64,000 nucleotides of DNA from Rhizodiscina lignyota. Lineage: Eukaryota > Ascomycota > Dothideomycetes > Aulographales > Rhizodiscinaceae. The notes beneath the pieces are model-generated. The model was not told the origin of the DNA. It saw nothing but the letters and a program-made list of their open reading frames with translations, and did no database searches. Both the position numbers and the translations under genes were made by a program. Shown one piece after another: positions 45,475 to 55,942 of the stretch (positions are counted from its first letter, which is position 1; each line of letters starts with the position of its first letter). Location: positions 930,001 through 994,000 of the forward strand of contig ML978124.1 in the NCBI GenBank assembly GCA_010015805.1. The letters are read 5' to 3'.

Positions 45475-45578
45475 ACCTCTACTCAGGCCAAGATACATCA
45501 TCAGTCGAGCATCACATTGATTCAGAGTAGGATCTAATCAAAAGACTTGGGCACTCTTTTTGAATTTCGGGCATCTGC
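45475..45578. repeat. Diverged direct duplication, unit 2
   Basis: Runs from ACCTCTACTCAGG through CATTGATTCAGAGTAGGATC to GGCATCTGCG. Same orientation as unit 1, about 60 bp downstream of it. Confidence 0.6.
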
Positions 45579-45648
45579 GTCTACGACTATATGCCCACTT
45601 CTGCTCCCTCCTCCCCCATACCTCATGCTGCTCACACAAACGTTCCTC

Positions 45649-46610
45649 TCATACTCTTCCACCGCTCCACCTGATCTGACCTATCAAGGCCTCAGCCTTG
45701 TTCAGCAGCTCCTCCCGAGCCTGCCTACCAATCGCAAGGGCATGCCTCAAAGATGCCTCATCCATCGCCGTGATCTCGTCCTCACTCTTCTCGACCAGTA
45801 CCACGATCTCCATGTTCTCGTCTTCTCGCCATGGGCTCAGCAGTCTTGTCAGATCTCCCCCACTGGCCGACACGAATCCTGGCGGCGGGGCCATGATGCT
45901 CGTCCTGGACTTTGTCGCCTTCATCTTGCTGGCTAACTCTCGATGCTCTTTGATGAGATGGCGGAGCATCTTGTTCATCCTTCCCAGCGCGTTCTGCAGG
46001 CGAGTCGCGTCCATGCGGCCCCAGTCCTCGTCGGGGACGCATCGCTGGCGCCGAGGTGGGTTCTCCAGATACTCGAAGACGGCGTCGATGGTCGCGACGT
46101 CCGGGGTGTTCTTCACCAAGACGGCCGGCTCGAGCTCGTCGGGTGGAAGCCGCGGGGGTCCGCTTTGGTTCGTCGCCATGGTCGTCATAGTCGGCGCGAC
46201 GGACACATCGTCGGCGGCATCGTAGTCGTCGAACCGCGCGGGTTTAGGAGCTGGTGGCGGAGTGCTCTTCGGTTCGACCGGCGTGTCGAGCAGTGAGGTG
46301 CCTGGCGGCAATTGCGTCGGCTGGGGCTCCGGTTCAGGCTTCCAGTCGGACCAGTCTTCGCCCCAGAAAGTGTCGTAAGAGATTTCGGGCTGCCAGTTTG
46401 ACTGACCTGGACTAGTGTTAGGAGTCTTTCACTTTCTGTAAAGCTCTCGATGGGATTGTATGTTGTGCAGAAGATGTGACAAAATGAAAAAGTAGCAGCA
46501 AATTACTTACCGCCTTGTGGTCCTACGTCGCAAGGTACGTCGATGAGAGGCGCGTCGGGATTGGGAGCGCCGGCAAATTTGATATGCTTGTATGTAATTT
46601 GTCGCGCCAT
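45649..46610 (-). CDS. Hypothetical fungal protein
   Basis: Two exons, 46610-46511 and 46406-45649, about 285 residues. The N-terminus MARQITYKHIKFAGAPNPDA is regular, and the intron (phase 1, GTAAGT...CAG) rejoins to a Trp-rich segment (NWQPEISYDTFWGEDWSDW). A Pro-rich linker follows. The C-terminal 150 residues look helical: ATIDAVFEYLENPPRRQR, then RLQNALGRMNKMLRHLIKEH and a final helix RQAREELLNKAEALIGQI. No domain is recognised. The stop falls inside a GTATGA string that could be a splice donor, so the C-terminus may be longer. Converges on the proton channel gene across the repeat spacer. Confidence 0.65.
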
Positions 46611-47120
46611 TGCTGATTTAATTGACGAGAATTAGAATGGAAGAGGCGAGTTCTTGTTTGAGGATAGGGGAGGTGTTTTGAGAGTGTGGATTGAAGGAGA
46701 GAAATATCTGAAGAGGGAGAGAGGATGCCTTAATATACGTTGTGCACCATATATGATTTGGCGTAACACTCATGATGAAGTTGGTGTTGGTCGACGGAAG
46801 GTGGTTGAAATAACCTTCAGACGGGATGAATGCTCAACGTCTGATGCGGCAGGAGCGTGTTAGTGTCACTTGCCTCAAGGTCTGGAGCAACAATTCGATA
46901 AAGATCGGCAGAAAACAATGGCCAAGATTTCCCAGCTTGATTGCATTGATGGTTGAAAAGGAATTAGAACGATAGTAAGAATAGAGCCATAATCTCATCC
47001 ACTTGAGCACTTCAAGCCTGAGAATACTCCGCCTGACTTCCAGAATGACCGAATACTCCAGCAAGACAAACGCTCGCAGTCTGAACGCTTGAATCAATTC
47101 CACGCTTCTCCATTCTGTAT
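46611..47120. other. Intergenic region, no gene seen
   Basis: About 510 bp between two minus-strand genes; it holds the upstream gene's 3' UTR and the promoter of the 46.6-kb gene. No repeat or RNA gene recognised. Confidence 0.4.
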
Positions 47121-47808
47121 TTACGCAGCTTTCCTTTGGCCCCCGAAGATATCCTCTAGCAGTCCATTCCAGACCTGCTTGATGGCTCCGGGTTCCTGAT
47201 CCTTCGATGCGCCATTACTCATGCCAGTCGCAGCGGCTACGCGCTCTGCCATCGCAGCAATGTCGACTGCGCTATTGTCGTGAACCTCGGAGAAGGCACG
47301 TGGAGAGGAGATATGGGTGCTGTCCGCAGCAGCGGTGATGATCTCTGGACGCATGACCTGCATAAATTCAGTCAACATACATGCTCACCCCATCGGTTCG
47401 ATTGGTCAAACATACAGGTACTTCATCCTCCGCAGCGTACGCAGGCTGAGTATTGTACAATCCCGAAGGCAGCAAGGGAATGCGCGCAATTGGCGCAGCC
47501 TCGACATCCGGATCGAAGTCGGGGAAGTACGCAAAGTCGATCGTACTTGTATCGCCAACGGCCTTGAGATTCCTGCTGGTGTTGAAATGGCGAACAGTGG
47601 TATTCGAGTTGGACTCAGCAGCGATGGCAAAGTCGGCCTGCTTCTGTGCAGCTTCAAGGTCGCGCTTGACCTGGGCCGCAGCAGGGCGCTCGCTGGTCAG
47701 GAGAGGAGAGGGGAAAGTCGCTGGACCAGTCATATGGAGAGAGCGTTTGTTGCTGGCAGCGGCCAGCCTGTTCAGCTGGCGAAGCGATGTAGCTCTTGAG
47801 GCGGCCAT
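47121..47808 (-). CDS. Hypothetical protein with mitochondrial-type presequence
   Basis: Two exons, 47808-47416 and 47357-47121, about 209 residues. The chosen ATG gives MAASRATSLRQLNRLAAASN, an Arg/Ser/Ala-rich amphipathic start without acidic residues, typical of a mitochondrial presequence. The rest has a charged helix (QVKRDLEAAQKQADFAIAAE), a hydrophobic Pro-containing stretch (DVEAAPIARIPLLPSGLY) and a C-terminal helix ending in GLLEDIFGGQRKAA. No catalytic motif is visible and no family is recognised with confidence. A matrix or inner-membrane-associated role is inferred only from the presequence. The intron is phase 0 and joins DEVP to VMRPEIITAAADS. Confidence 0.68.
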
Positions 47809-49537
47809 TGCGATTGTGTATACAGTGCGGTATGCTACGGTCGGATGGTGAGGAAGCGGTAGGGGGAACTGAAATACAAGCGAGAGCAAAGATGCGGTGA
47901 AGGTTAGGCTATATCGGAGCTATCGGAGGATGAGGAATTGCAGTAGGTACACGTATTGTATGCAGAGTGCAAGAACGATATGCGGAGGGATTATGCAGTG
48001 TCAGTTTAGGGTTCGTCCGGCTTGAGGGGAAGCTCTCGACAGGATAGCTCCAGCTCTAGATCCAGCACAATTTCAACAGCACACTCGGACTCGAGGAAGC
48101 ATGAGGAGGGCGACGCTTTTTAATTCCATCGCCACGGAATCGACAAGCCACTGCATAAGGCTGGGCAATGCGTTGCGATTGTCCGAAGCTCACCCCAGGT
48201 GGTGCGATTCAGCACCTCCGACGTCCGTACCAACGCGGTGCACGGCCCAACTCTCAACGAGTTACGACGGGGATGATTGCGGGCCGCTGACAAGCTCTCC
48301 AATGAGGACAAGCAAATCAAGATGTTTCGCAAGCGACCAGCGACACTCCCTGGCCATTTCCCCGCAATTCCTACCCACGCCGGCAGCGTTGGGCGAGGCT
48401 CGATTCAGGAGTTGAAGGGAGCGAGCGATGTCAACGTCTCAGTTGCGACGAGCGTTGAAGACAGAGGTAACGCATGTGCACGCGGCATTCAGGGCGCTCG
48501 TAGCGTCAAAGCGTTCGTTCGCGTAAGGTGGCACTGTGGCATAATGCCGTTGCCAATCTTGGAGTCTCGGCTCTCCGCGTTGCATGGCGCTTCAAAGGCG
48601 GTGAGTTCGATAAGACTCCGATTCTGGAAGAGCTCTTATCACGATAGGCGTCGTAGACGAGCCATATTATTTCGTATAGAGATAATGATTAGTGGGTATA
48701 TGTTATTGTTTGTAGCAATTACATATCTCGACGGAAATGTTGGACTGTGGCACCTGGTGTTGCTTGTCTCAGACCATGACCTTGGTCTTGTACCTGTCGA
48801 TCCGTGCTTCAGGAATTTGACCCATGCGGAATCCAAAATCATCGAGCATGTAAACAAGATATCTTCGTGGCGAGCCCCAATTGGTTCCTCCTCACCAGTA
48901 GTAGCAGCAGAAGCAATGCAGCCGCCTTTCATTGAATAGGCAGAGGTTCGAACGCTGTGTAAGTATGGAAAAGGGGTGGCGCTAACCCCCCACCACCCAT
49001 TGTGATGCACATCACCGCCGCCGACGACATCTCATCCAATCGATCGATTGTCTCTAGTCGTCCAAACTACCAGCCACTGCTCCGTGGCTCTTGTCCTTCG
49101 TTTCAAGTTCTTACTTCTGTTAATACCTTTCTTTCTGTTCATAATCTCTAAATTGTATACAATATCCCAAATGGCTTGCTTCTAATCGCCGGAGGCCGAG
49201 TCCTTTGTCCGAAAGTTTGCTCTCGACAAAGCACGGCATTGCCGCAATTAGAAGCCTGGCGTAGAGCTACACCACACGTTCGCTCCGCTTTGTTGCTTCT
49301 GATTAACATCAATGGGGCAGTAATACCTCTGTTGTGTCGCCAACACCTGGCACCTTCGAGTTCCGCGGCAAAAGACGCGTTCCCTCGTTCGGATCCAACT
49401 GCTACGGATCTTGTCGTAATTTGGAAAGAAACCGAGCACAAGCTAATACTTCGCCAAAGAGTGGGTACTTGGTCTCTAGACACACTTCAATAAAACACTT
49501 CTAACTGGTTATTAGAGCAGCACGCTCTCTTCCACCA
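47809..49537. promoter_or_regulatory. 1.7-kb divergent region, no gene accepted
   Basis: Between the mitochondrial-type gene and the aspartic protease, transcribed away from each other. A 220-codon frame on the plus strand (48277-48939) lacks a domain and coding character. No RNA gene recognised. Confidence 0.4.
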
Positions 49538-52123
49538 ATGATGCACCAATTGTTTTGGAGCTGTACGGTAGCGTTGCTACTCTCTCCAGCCGCTGCGTTC
49601 TATCCGTATACGAATCGCTTCCCAATCCACCGAGTTGCAGTCCAGCGAGACAACAAGTACAATGTCGTCAGCGCCGCAAAGCCTTCCCAACCGGATAGTG
49701 CTGGTGTCAATGAAGATGGAACCGACTTTACATACTTCGCGAGCATGTCTTTTGGGGAGGGCAAGCAGAGTTTCAATATGCTGGTTGACTCTGGAGCCTC
49801 GAACACTTGGGTCATGAGCTCCGAATGCACATTAGACGTGTGCACGGCGCACAATACATTTGGAACTGAAGACTCGAGTACGCTGAAGGTTACTGGGAAG
49901 GCCTTTGGGATAACATACGGTACTGGCAGCGTTGAAGGTGTCATCGGAAGTGATACTGCACACTTTGCAGGCCTTAGTGTTCCCCTTACATTCGGCCTTG
50001 GTCAGAATGTTTCCACCGAGTTCATGAGCTACCCTATGGACGGCATTGTGGGTTTAGGCCGCGGTGACTCGACTGAGCCTGCCATAGACGCGCCCACTTT
50101 CATGGATGCACTGAAGTCTTCAGGAGCTATCAAGACAAAACTTTACGGCCTCAATCTCTGGCGTGCATCCGATGGTGGCACCAACAACGGCGAAATTACT
50201 TTCGGCTTTCCAGACTCGAGCAAGTACAGCGGATCGCTCTCCTATGTTACCACCATGACCAACAGCGACGGTTTCTGGGAAATCCCCATTGGCGAAGCTT
50301 CCGTCAATGGTAAATCTTTGGGGATTAGCCAACGTTCGGCGCTCATCGACTCTGGCACGTCTTTTATCCTCATGCCGTCTGATGATGCGCAGAAGCTCCA
50401 TAGCCAGATTCAAGGCTCATACCAGGATGGCGAGAGATACTCCATTCCTTGCGATTGGAAAGGAACTGTATCCATTACGTTCAATGGCGTCACTTACGAC
50501 ATCTCCTACAAAGACGTCGTGTACACTAGCACGAATGACCAATGCATAAGCAACATTGTTGGACGCCAAACCTTTGGTCCTACCCAATGGCTTGTTGGAG
50601 ACGTCTTCCTGAAGAATGTCTACTCTGTCTTCGATTTCGATGGAAACCGCATGGGCTTCGGGAAGAAGAGTGTTTCGTCTGAGTCTGCTAATAGCAGCCC
50701 TACGACAAGCTTGGCTTCATCGTCGGCACCTGCAAAGACTTCCTCCGCATCAGGTACGCTCAAAAGCTCTTCATCTAAACCAGAGACCGCAGCACACCCT
50801 CCAATCACTACAAAACGGGTGTCTTATACCCCTGTCCACCACGTCACAACAAGATCCAGCTCAATCGCCAAAGCAGACCCAAAGCCAAGCACAGCCTCAC
50901 CAACACAACCCTCTAACAAGATCAATTCTCATGCTTACACCGTCCAAACAGGTACATTGAACAATTCTTCTACTATCCTGATGTTTATGGACTTTCGCCA
51001 TTCGATTTCTACTGTCTCTTCGAATCTTCAGTCTCCTGGTCTCGTATCTCAAAGTCCACTCTCAAGTTCTTTGTCTATTCCTACATATAAGAGGCGCATG
51101 TTTCCAATTTTCGCCTCTGCGGAGCCAGTAGATGGAAATGCGCAGCTCCAAGGAGAGGAAAACGTGGATAAAAGTCTCTCGGCTTACCTGACTGGCTCTC
51201 CCCCCGACGCTGCTACAACAGGAGCTTCGAGCGCAGCTAAACCTGCCTCTCATGGAGCTTCACAGTCAACAACGAGTATAGTGCAGCAAAGCGCATCCAT
51301 CACGCCAGCCGCTTACGGATCTGTAACTCAGTCCGCCACGAGCACAACCTCTGCTCCTCCGGCCTATGGAGATGGAGAAGAAGATGAAGACGACGACGAA
51401 GACGATGAAGACTGTGATGAGATCACCGTTGTCTCAACGACAATCACGGGCACGCGGACGACAACAGCGACAACAAGCATTACGGAGCGTTGCTCCAACT
51501 GCAGCTTAACATCTCCTACTACAGGTTCAACAATATCGTCCGATGCTCCATCGTCTCCCTTGACTACATCCTCGGATGCTCCACCATCGATGCCTCAATA
51601 TCACTTTTCGACAAGTTCACCTGGATTTTCGGACTCCTACTCTTCTGGCTCGCTGACACCGTATCCGGAGGAATCATTTTCTGTGGCATCGTCCACTTCT
51701 CCTTGCACGAACTCTGAGTGCTTTTCTACAATGTCTAACCATCTCGACTATCTCGTACCGTCTTCAGATTCCATCTCATCAGACTCTACAGTTCCTCAAG
51801 ATTCAGCCTCAACAACGTACACATCCGACGACTCAACTGACTCATCTTACCCGACAGGCTCCACCGCACTTCAAACAGCAGACATTACAGGCTCCGGCTC
51901 CGGGCCCGTGGGCGCCGAGAGCACGCCTACGAGCGGTTCTCCGTCTGATACCGGGGTCGCACCTCCGGCTGCCGATTCTACCGGTGACTCGAGTTCTGGC
52001 GACACGCCGAGTGGGACGCAGACGGGGCCCGAGACGATTGGGTCAAGCGACGCTGTAAGGTTTGTGGGCAGCGCGATGGCGGGATTGGTTGGGGTGCTGG
52101 CGGTGGCGGTGCTACTGCTTTGA
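49538..52123 (+). CDS. GPI-anchored pepsin-type aspartic protease (family A1, CtsD-like)
   Basis: A single exon of 861 residues. Residues 1-20 form a signal peptide (VALLLSPAAAFY junction). The A1 protease domain has two active-site motifs, VDSGAS (Asp84) and IDSGTS (Asp271), with the flap region around FGITYGTGSVEG and the C-terminal block QWLVGDVFLKNVYSVFDFD near residue 365. The remaining 480 residues are a Ser/Thr/Pro-rich stalk, expected to be heavily O-glycosylated, interrupted near residue 612 by an unusual run of Asp/Glu. The C-terminus is a typical GPI attachment signal: small residues then FVGSAMAGLVGVLAVAVLLL. The mature enzyme should sit on the plasma membrane or wall and act at acid pH. 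The domain resembles secreted CtsD-type enzymes. The stalk is longer than in yapsins. Confidence 0.92.
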   Translation: MMHQLFWSCTVALLLSPAAAFYPYTNRFPIHRVAVQRDNKYNVVSAAKPSQPDSAGVNEDGTDFTYFASMSFGEGKQSFNMLVDSGASNTWVMSSECTLDVCTAHNTFGTEDSSTLKVTGKAFGITYGTGSVEGVIGSDTAHFAGLSVPLTFGLGQNVSTEFMSYPMDGIVGLGRGDSTEPAIDAPTFMDALKSSGAIKTKLYGLNLWRASDGGTNNGEITFGFPDSSKYSGSLSYVTTMTNSDGFWEIPIGEASVNGKSLGISQRSALIDSGTSFILMPSDDAQKLHSQIQGSYQDGERYSIPCDWKGTVSITFNGVTYDISYKDVVYTSTNDQCISNIVGRQTFGPTQWLVGDVFLKNVYSVFDFDGNRMGFGKKSVSSESANSSPTTSLASSSAPAKTSSASGTLKSSSSKPETAAHPPITTKRVSYTPVHHVTTRSSSIAKADPKPSTASPTQPSNKINSHAYTVQTGTLNNSSTILMFMDFRHSISTVSSNLQSPGLVSQSPLSSSLSIPTYKRRMFPIFASAEPVDGNAQLQGEENVDKSLSAYLTGSPPDAATTGASSAAKPASHGASQSTTSIVQQSASITPAAYGSVTQSATSTTSAPPAYGDGEEDEDDDEDDEDCDEITVVSTTITGTRTTTATTSITERCSNCSLTSPTTGSTISSDAPSSPLTTSSDAPPSMPQYHFSTSSPGFSDSYSSGSLTPYPEESFSVASSTSPCTNSECFSTMSNHLDYLVPSSDSISSDSTVPQDSASTTYTSDDSTDSSYPTGSTALQTADITGSGSGPVGAESTPTSGSPSDTGVAPPAADSTGDSSSGDTPSGTQTGPETIGSSDAVRFVGSAMAGLVGVLAVAVLLL

Positions 52124-53592
52124 GAGTTTTTTTTTCTTGCGTTGCATTCAAATGAGCATTCACGGTGTCATCGGAGCATAGCAAGGCGTTAGGAATAGGA
52201 CGTTCAGATGTTCTGTAGGATTAGAAAAGTGATGGGTGGATGAAGACAGGCATATGCATCAGAAGTGCGCACATCTAGTGGCTACGCTTAATGATAATGG
52301 GCTGCTACTTCTGCTGAGTTGTTTCTATCTATATCGAGTGCTCGATTATCATTGTGCCCGATTCAGGCTTCCAGGCTTCGGATCTTTTCGAGACTACGAA
52401 AAAGCTGGCTTCCGGCGAGCGGACAGTCTAAAGGTGTCTTCAGTCACTACTTGACGATAAAGCCTCGCATCATCTTCGCATGGAGTATACATGAGAGTTT
52501 ATGCGCGTATATGACATAGCTTCAGCAATGGACAGAAGTATACTTTGTATTTCAAGCCTTGTGTTAAAGGAGTTTCTCTTCTGCTGTGTAAGCCCTAGCG
52601 CACCGCCACACAGTGAAGTCACATAATGACATGGAAAGTATTGCAACGGTCCTTGTACTATGAATTCAAGATAGCTCGCACAAATTTCTCATGTAGATGG
52701 CGTCAGGGAATCGTAGAGTGCCGGTCACAGAGGCGCACTTGAAAGAATTCCTCTCCTGTGAAGCTCTGAACTACCGGAGAGAACTTGGGGTATCGAAAAA
52801 GCGGAAACCGTCGGAGAAGCAGGAAATGCTTACAGTACTTCGTGAGGGCAACTGCGTCTGGAATGGGGTGGAGGATCGGCATTCTAGTCTCAATTTGTCA
52901 CTGGATCAGAAGGCGAGTCTAGAATGATACGAGTGGGCACGAGTGGGATACTGAGCTCTGATGCTGGCTCTGGGCTTGACGTACATATCGACAACGTGGA
53001 TGGCATTAGGGTAACCAGAAGTTTTGGACATCACCGCTAAAATCGATCCAAGCGTCTGCATTTCGGTAACGCCTATGAAAGGGTAAAGTGGACACGAGTA
53101 GTGAAAAAAGCTATTACACCGGGGTTTGATGCTACGACTACCGCAACGACCGTCGAACCGTGGGAAGAAAGAGAAAGAAAAGGGGCATCAGAAGCACAGT
53201 AGAGAAAAATCGGTTGTGAGAGTTGTTTTCGTAGGATGCTGCCTGTTCTTTGCCACTTTGAGAAACTAGAAAGCTGGATTAAAACTCGCTCCTCCTGAAG
53301 TCCGGCTTCCGGCTAACTCAAAATTTCCCTGTGCAGCAGGCAATGGACAAAAAAGAGGCAGTTTGCAAAACGATCTAACTGACAGACAGCCGGCCAGATG
53401 ATTGTGTCGGATTTATCCCCCAGCGAAGCTACTTCTACCCACAAGCGTCAATCCCGAATCCAAAAACAGTTTGATCGCATCCGGATGAGAAGGAGTTGTG
53501 TATGTCCGGTCTTCGCAGGAGGTTGAGGGTATGCATGAGGTGATATCTAGCGAAACGTGGTGGTCGTGATGAGGAAAGGATGGTGAGGTGCT
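52124..53592. other. Convergent spacer, no gene accepted
   Basis: About 1.47 kb between the protease and RHO1. The part from about 53.0 kb likely belongs to the RHO1 3' UTR. A 76-codon frame at 52697-52927 has no supporting features. No repeat was recognised. Confidence 0.4.
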
Positions 53593-54640
53593 CTACAGGA
53601 CCAAGCACTTGCTTCTGCGAGTTATTCGATGAGCGTTGGTTCGATAAGAATATTCATAGGGATCTTACTTCTTCTTGCCACCACGGCCTCCTCCAGACTT
53701 CTTGTTCATCAACGCGGCACGAGTCGCGTGCTCGAACACCTCGCGGACACCCTCACCGGTCTTGGCAGAGCACTCAATGTACTTGACAGCACCAATACGC
53801 TTCTTGACTTCCTCACCCTGCAATTATTGTATCAGAATCATGATGTTAACCAGTTTCGGAGATAAGGAATCATACCTGCTCCATGGTGACTGGCTTCTGT
53901 GAAGTCTTGTGAAGCTCCTCAATCGTCTTCTGATCGAACCGCAGATCCTTCTTGCAGCCAACGAGTATGATGGGGAGACCGGAGCAGAAGTGCAGAACCT
54001 CAGAGATCCACTGTTCCAGCTTCTGAGTTAGTAACACGGTGATCACTATAAAATAATTTACTGGTGGTGGAGACCGACCTTCTCTTGTACGTTATCGAGG
54101 GAGTCCGGAGAGTCTATCGCGAAGCAGATGAGAATGACGTGCGAATCAGGGTAGGAGAGTGGACGCAGGCGATCGTAATCTTCCTGGCCAGCCGTATCCC
54201 AGAGAGCCAGCTCGACGTGTTTGCCGTCGACCTCGACATCGGCAACGTAGTTCTCGAAGACGGTGGGGACGTAGACCTGTTGATCGCTGCAGTGTCAGAA
54301 GATTGCCATTCCCATGGAGATCACTTATGTGCGAGTGAAAGCTGATTAGAGGTGGAGATCTGAGGAGGTGTGTTGATAGGGCTGACGCAAGTCACGCCAG
54401 TTCGCGGTTTGTAGGAGCTCGGAAAAGGGTTATTTACCTCTGGGAAGGTGCCCTTGGAGAAGACGCTGTGCGTAAGAAGTCAGCTCTGCGAAAAGTTGGG
54501 GCGGCACGTGTGCTGCTGGCTCAGGCGCGAATAGCGTCACGGTTGAGGCAGAGGATGCGGGAGTTGACGTACATAAGGAGACAGGTCTTGCCGCAGGCAC
54601 CGTCGCCAACAATGACAAGCTTGCGTCGAAGTTCCGCCAT
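53593..54640 (-). CDS. RHO1: Rho1-type small GTPase
   Basis: Six exons: 54640-54573, 54465-54438, 54276-54079, 54010-53876, 53817-53669 and 53611-53593, about 198 residues. The P-loop GDGACGKT starts at residue 12, switch I contains [17 protein letters not shown], and switch II is [17 protein letters not shown] with Asp59. The NKxD-equivalent block is VGCKKDLR and the G5 motif ECSAKT. If exon 5 is read through, the protein stops after KKK without a prenyl signal. A GTAAGA donor just before that stop and an acceptor 57 bp on add a 19-base last exon encoding KCLVL and a stop, giving a C-terminal CaaX box for geranylgeranylation. Rho1 activates glucan synthase and Pkc1 for cell-wall integrity. 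The acceptor of intron 3 at 54011 was chosen over an upstream AG to match the family. Confidence 0.95.
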
Positions 54641-55942
54641 GGTTGTCGGCGGTGGTGAGAAGGTGTAGGGAAGGAGAGCGGTGTTGTGTGGAGAGGTTGC
54701 TGCAGGTGGTGGTTATGGGGGAGCGAGGTGTTGCTTTTCTGCAGGCAGTGGTTGTTGTGGAAAGAGCGCGCGATCGGCTGCGGCTACGAGCGAAGCTCAG
54801 CCCACGGACAGCGAGCGAGCTCGAGCGAGACGTGTGAACGTGAATGTGGCGGCCCGACCGACGCCAGCCAAGTTTCTTTAGGGTTAAGTACCGGTGCTCT
54901 GCGTGCGTGCGCGCTGCTGCTCTGGATCGGAAGAAGAAGAAAAGCAGGTTCTCCGTTTGTTGCTTGGAAACGGCGGCTTTTCATCGCACAAGCCACAGGC
55001 CAAGACTCTGCCTTCAACAACCTTGAGGGCCTAAGGCACATATCACACCTCACTCAGGCGCCTGTCTTGCTAAGCAGCCTCTTCGCCTCTGCTGCCTCCG
55101 CTGCTAGCTTCCTTACTATCTCCACGCTCTCCGGGAGTCCTGCCTGCGCTGCCTGCGCCGCCTGCAGAATGCTGGGCACGCGCCATTGCAAGACCATGTC
55201 CACGCTCATCAATTGCTCATTCTTTGTCCCTCATGAAACACCTTCATTTGCGGCAAACTGCCAAAGCCCCTTCGCCACATCCTCTTCCCAAACCTAGCAA
55301 GATCAGGGACGCCTCTGCGATCTCCTGCAGACGCATGGTTGGCACTTCGTCATGGCTGTGGCTATGCACCTCAGGGGCTTTTTACCGTTTTACGAGTGAT
55401 ACGACGCTTAGACGCACGTACCACACTCTGTTCCCGGAAGTCTCACTTCTCTCAAACCGGCATATGTTCACCTCTGTTCTTGCGAACATGAGTTCGTGGT
55501 TCGTGAGGATGTTCGATATGTTGAGAGGGCGATTCGCCTCAGGTGCTCCACTTCTTCACTAGGTCTAGGATAATGCCGATCATTGATTCTGCAAGTATTT
55601 GCATCTTAAGATCTCCACAGTAAAACCGGTCGAGTTTGTTATTTGGTTCTAATCCTGGACATCGGACTTTATTGAATATTTACATTATGTGGCATCCTGA
55701 TTCAAATCCGGGTACGACCGTCTCTCCTCCAGATTCCACGGAGTAGAGACCGTCGGTAAAGTCATTGGGCAGTGGCTTTTGAATCTCGCTCTGAATCTCC
55801 TATTTCTAACCTGTCTCAATGTTGCTCGGTTTCACCTCGTGCAACCATTGCCCAGAGAATCATGGCGTCGTTAGACTAGTGCAGATGTTGGGACAGTGTC
55901 TTTATTCTCTTCCTAACAGTAGCGCCGAGCTCATTCGTTTAA
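54641..55942. promoter_or_regulatory. RHO1 upstream region and gene-poor spacer
   Basis: From 54641 to about 55250 lies the RHO1 promoter and 5' leader. Beyond it the sequence is A/T richer and includes an imperfect inverted repeat at 55715-55756. Open frames here are short and without domain support. Confidence 0.4.
55715..55755. repeat. Imperfect inverted repeat (hairpin)
   Basis: CGACCGTCTCTCCTCC at 55715-55730 pairs with GGAGTAGAGACCGTCG at 55740-55755 with two mismatches and a nine-base loop. It could be a transposon end remnant or a structured RNA. Confidence 0.55.

Larger units (their letters stand above)
44880..45648. other. Spacer built largely of diverged repeats, no gene seen
   Basis: About 770 bp between two converging genes. 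It contains copy B of the 38-kb dispersed repeat and a separate direct duplication of about 105 bp (both listed). No coding frame was accepted. Confidence 0.5.

Noticed and set aside
48277-48939. 220-codon plus-strand frame in the divergent spacer before the protease
   Set aside because: No domain, no splice context, irregular composition, and an overlapping minus-strand frame of similar quality; not supportable as a gene.
52697-52927. 76-codon plus-strand frame downstream of the protease
   Set aside because: Short, isolated and without recognisable motif; could be real but not supportable.
55626-55720. tRNA-like arrangement (GGTCG ... GATTCAAATCC ... CGACC)
   Set aside because: The outer stem and T-loop string are suggestive, but no proper A-box/D-arm or anticodon arm could be drawn, and the length is too great.
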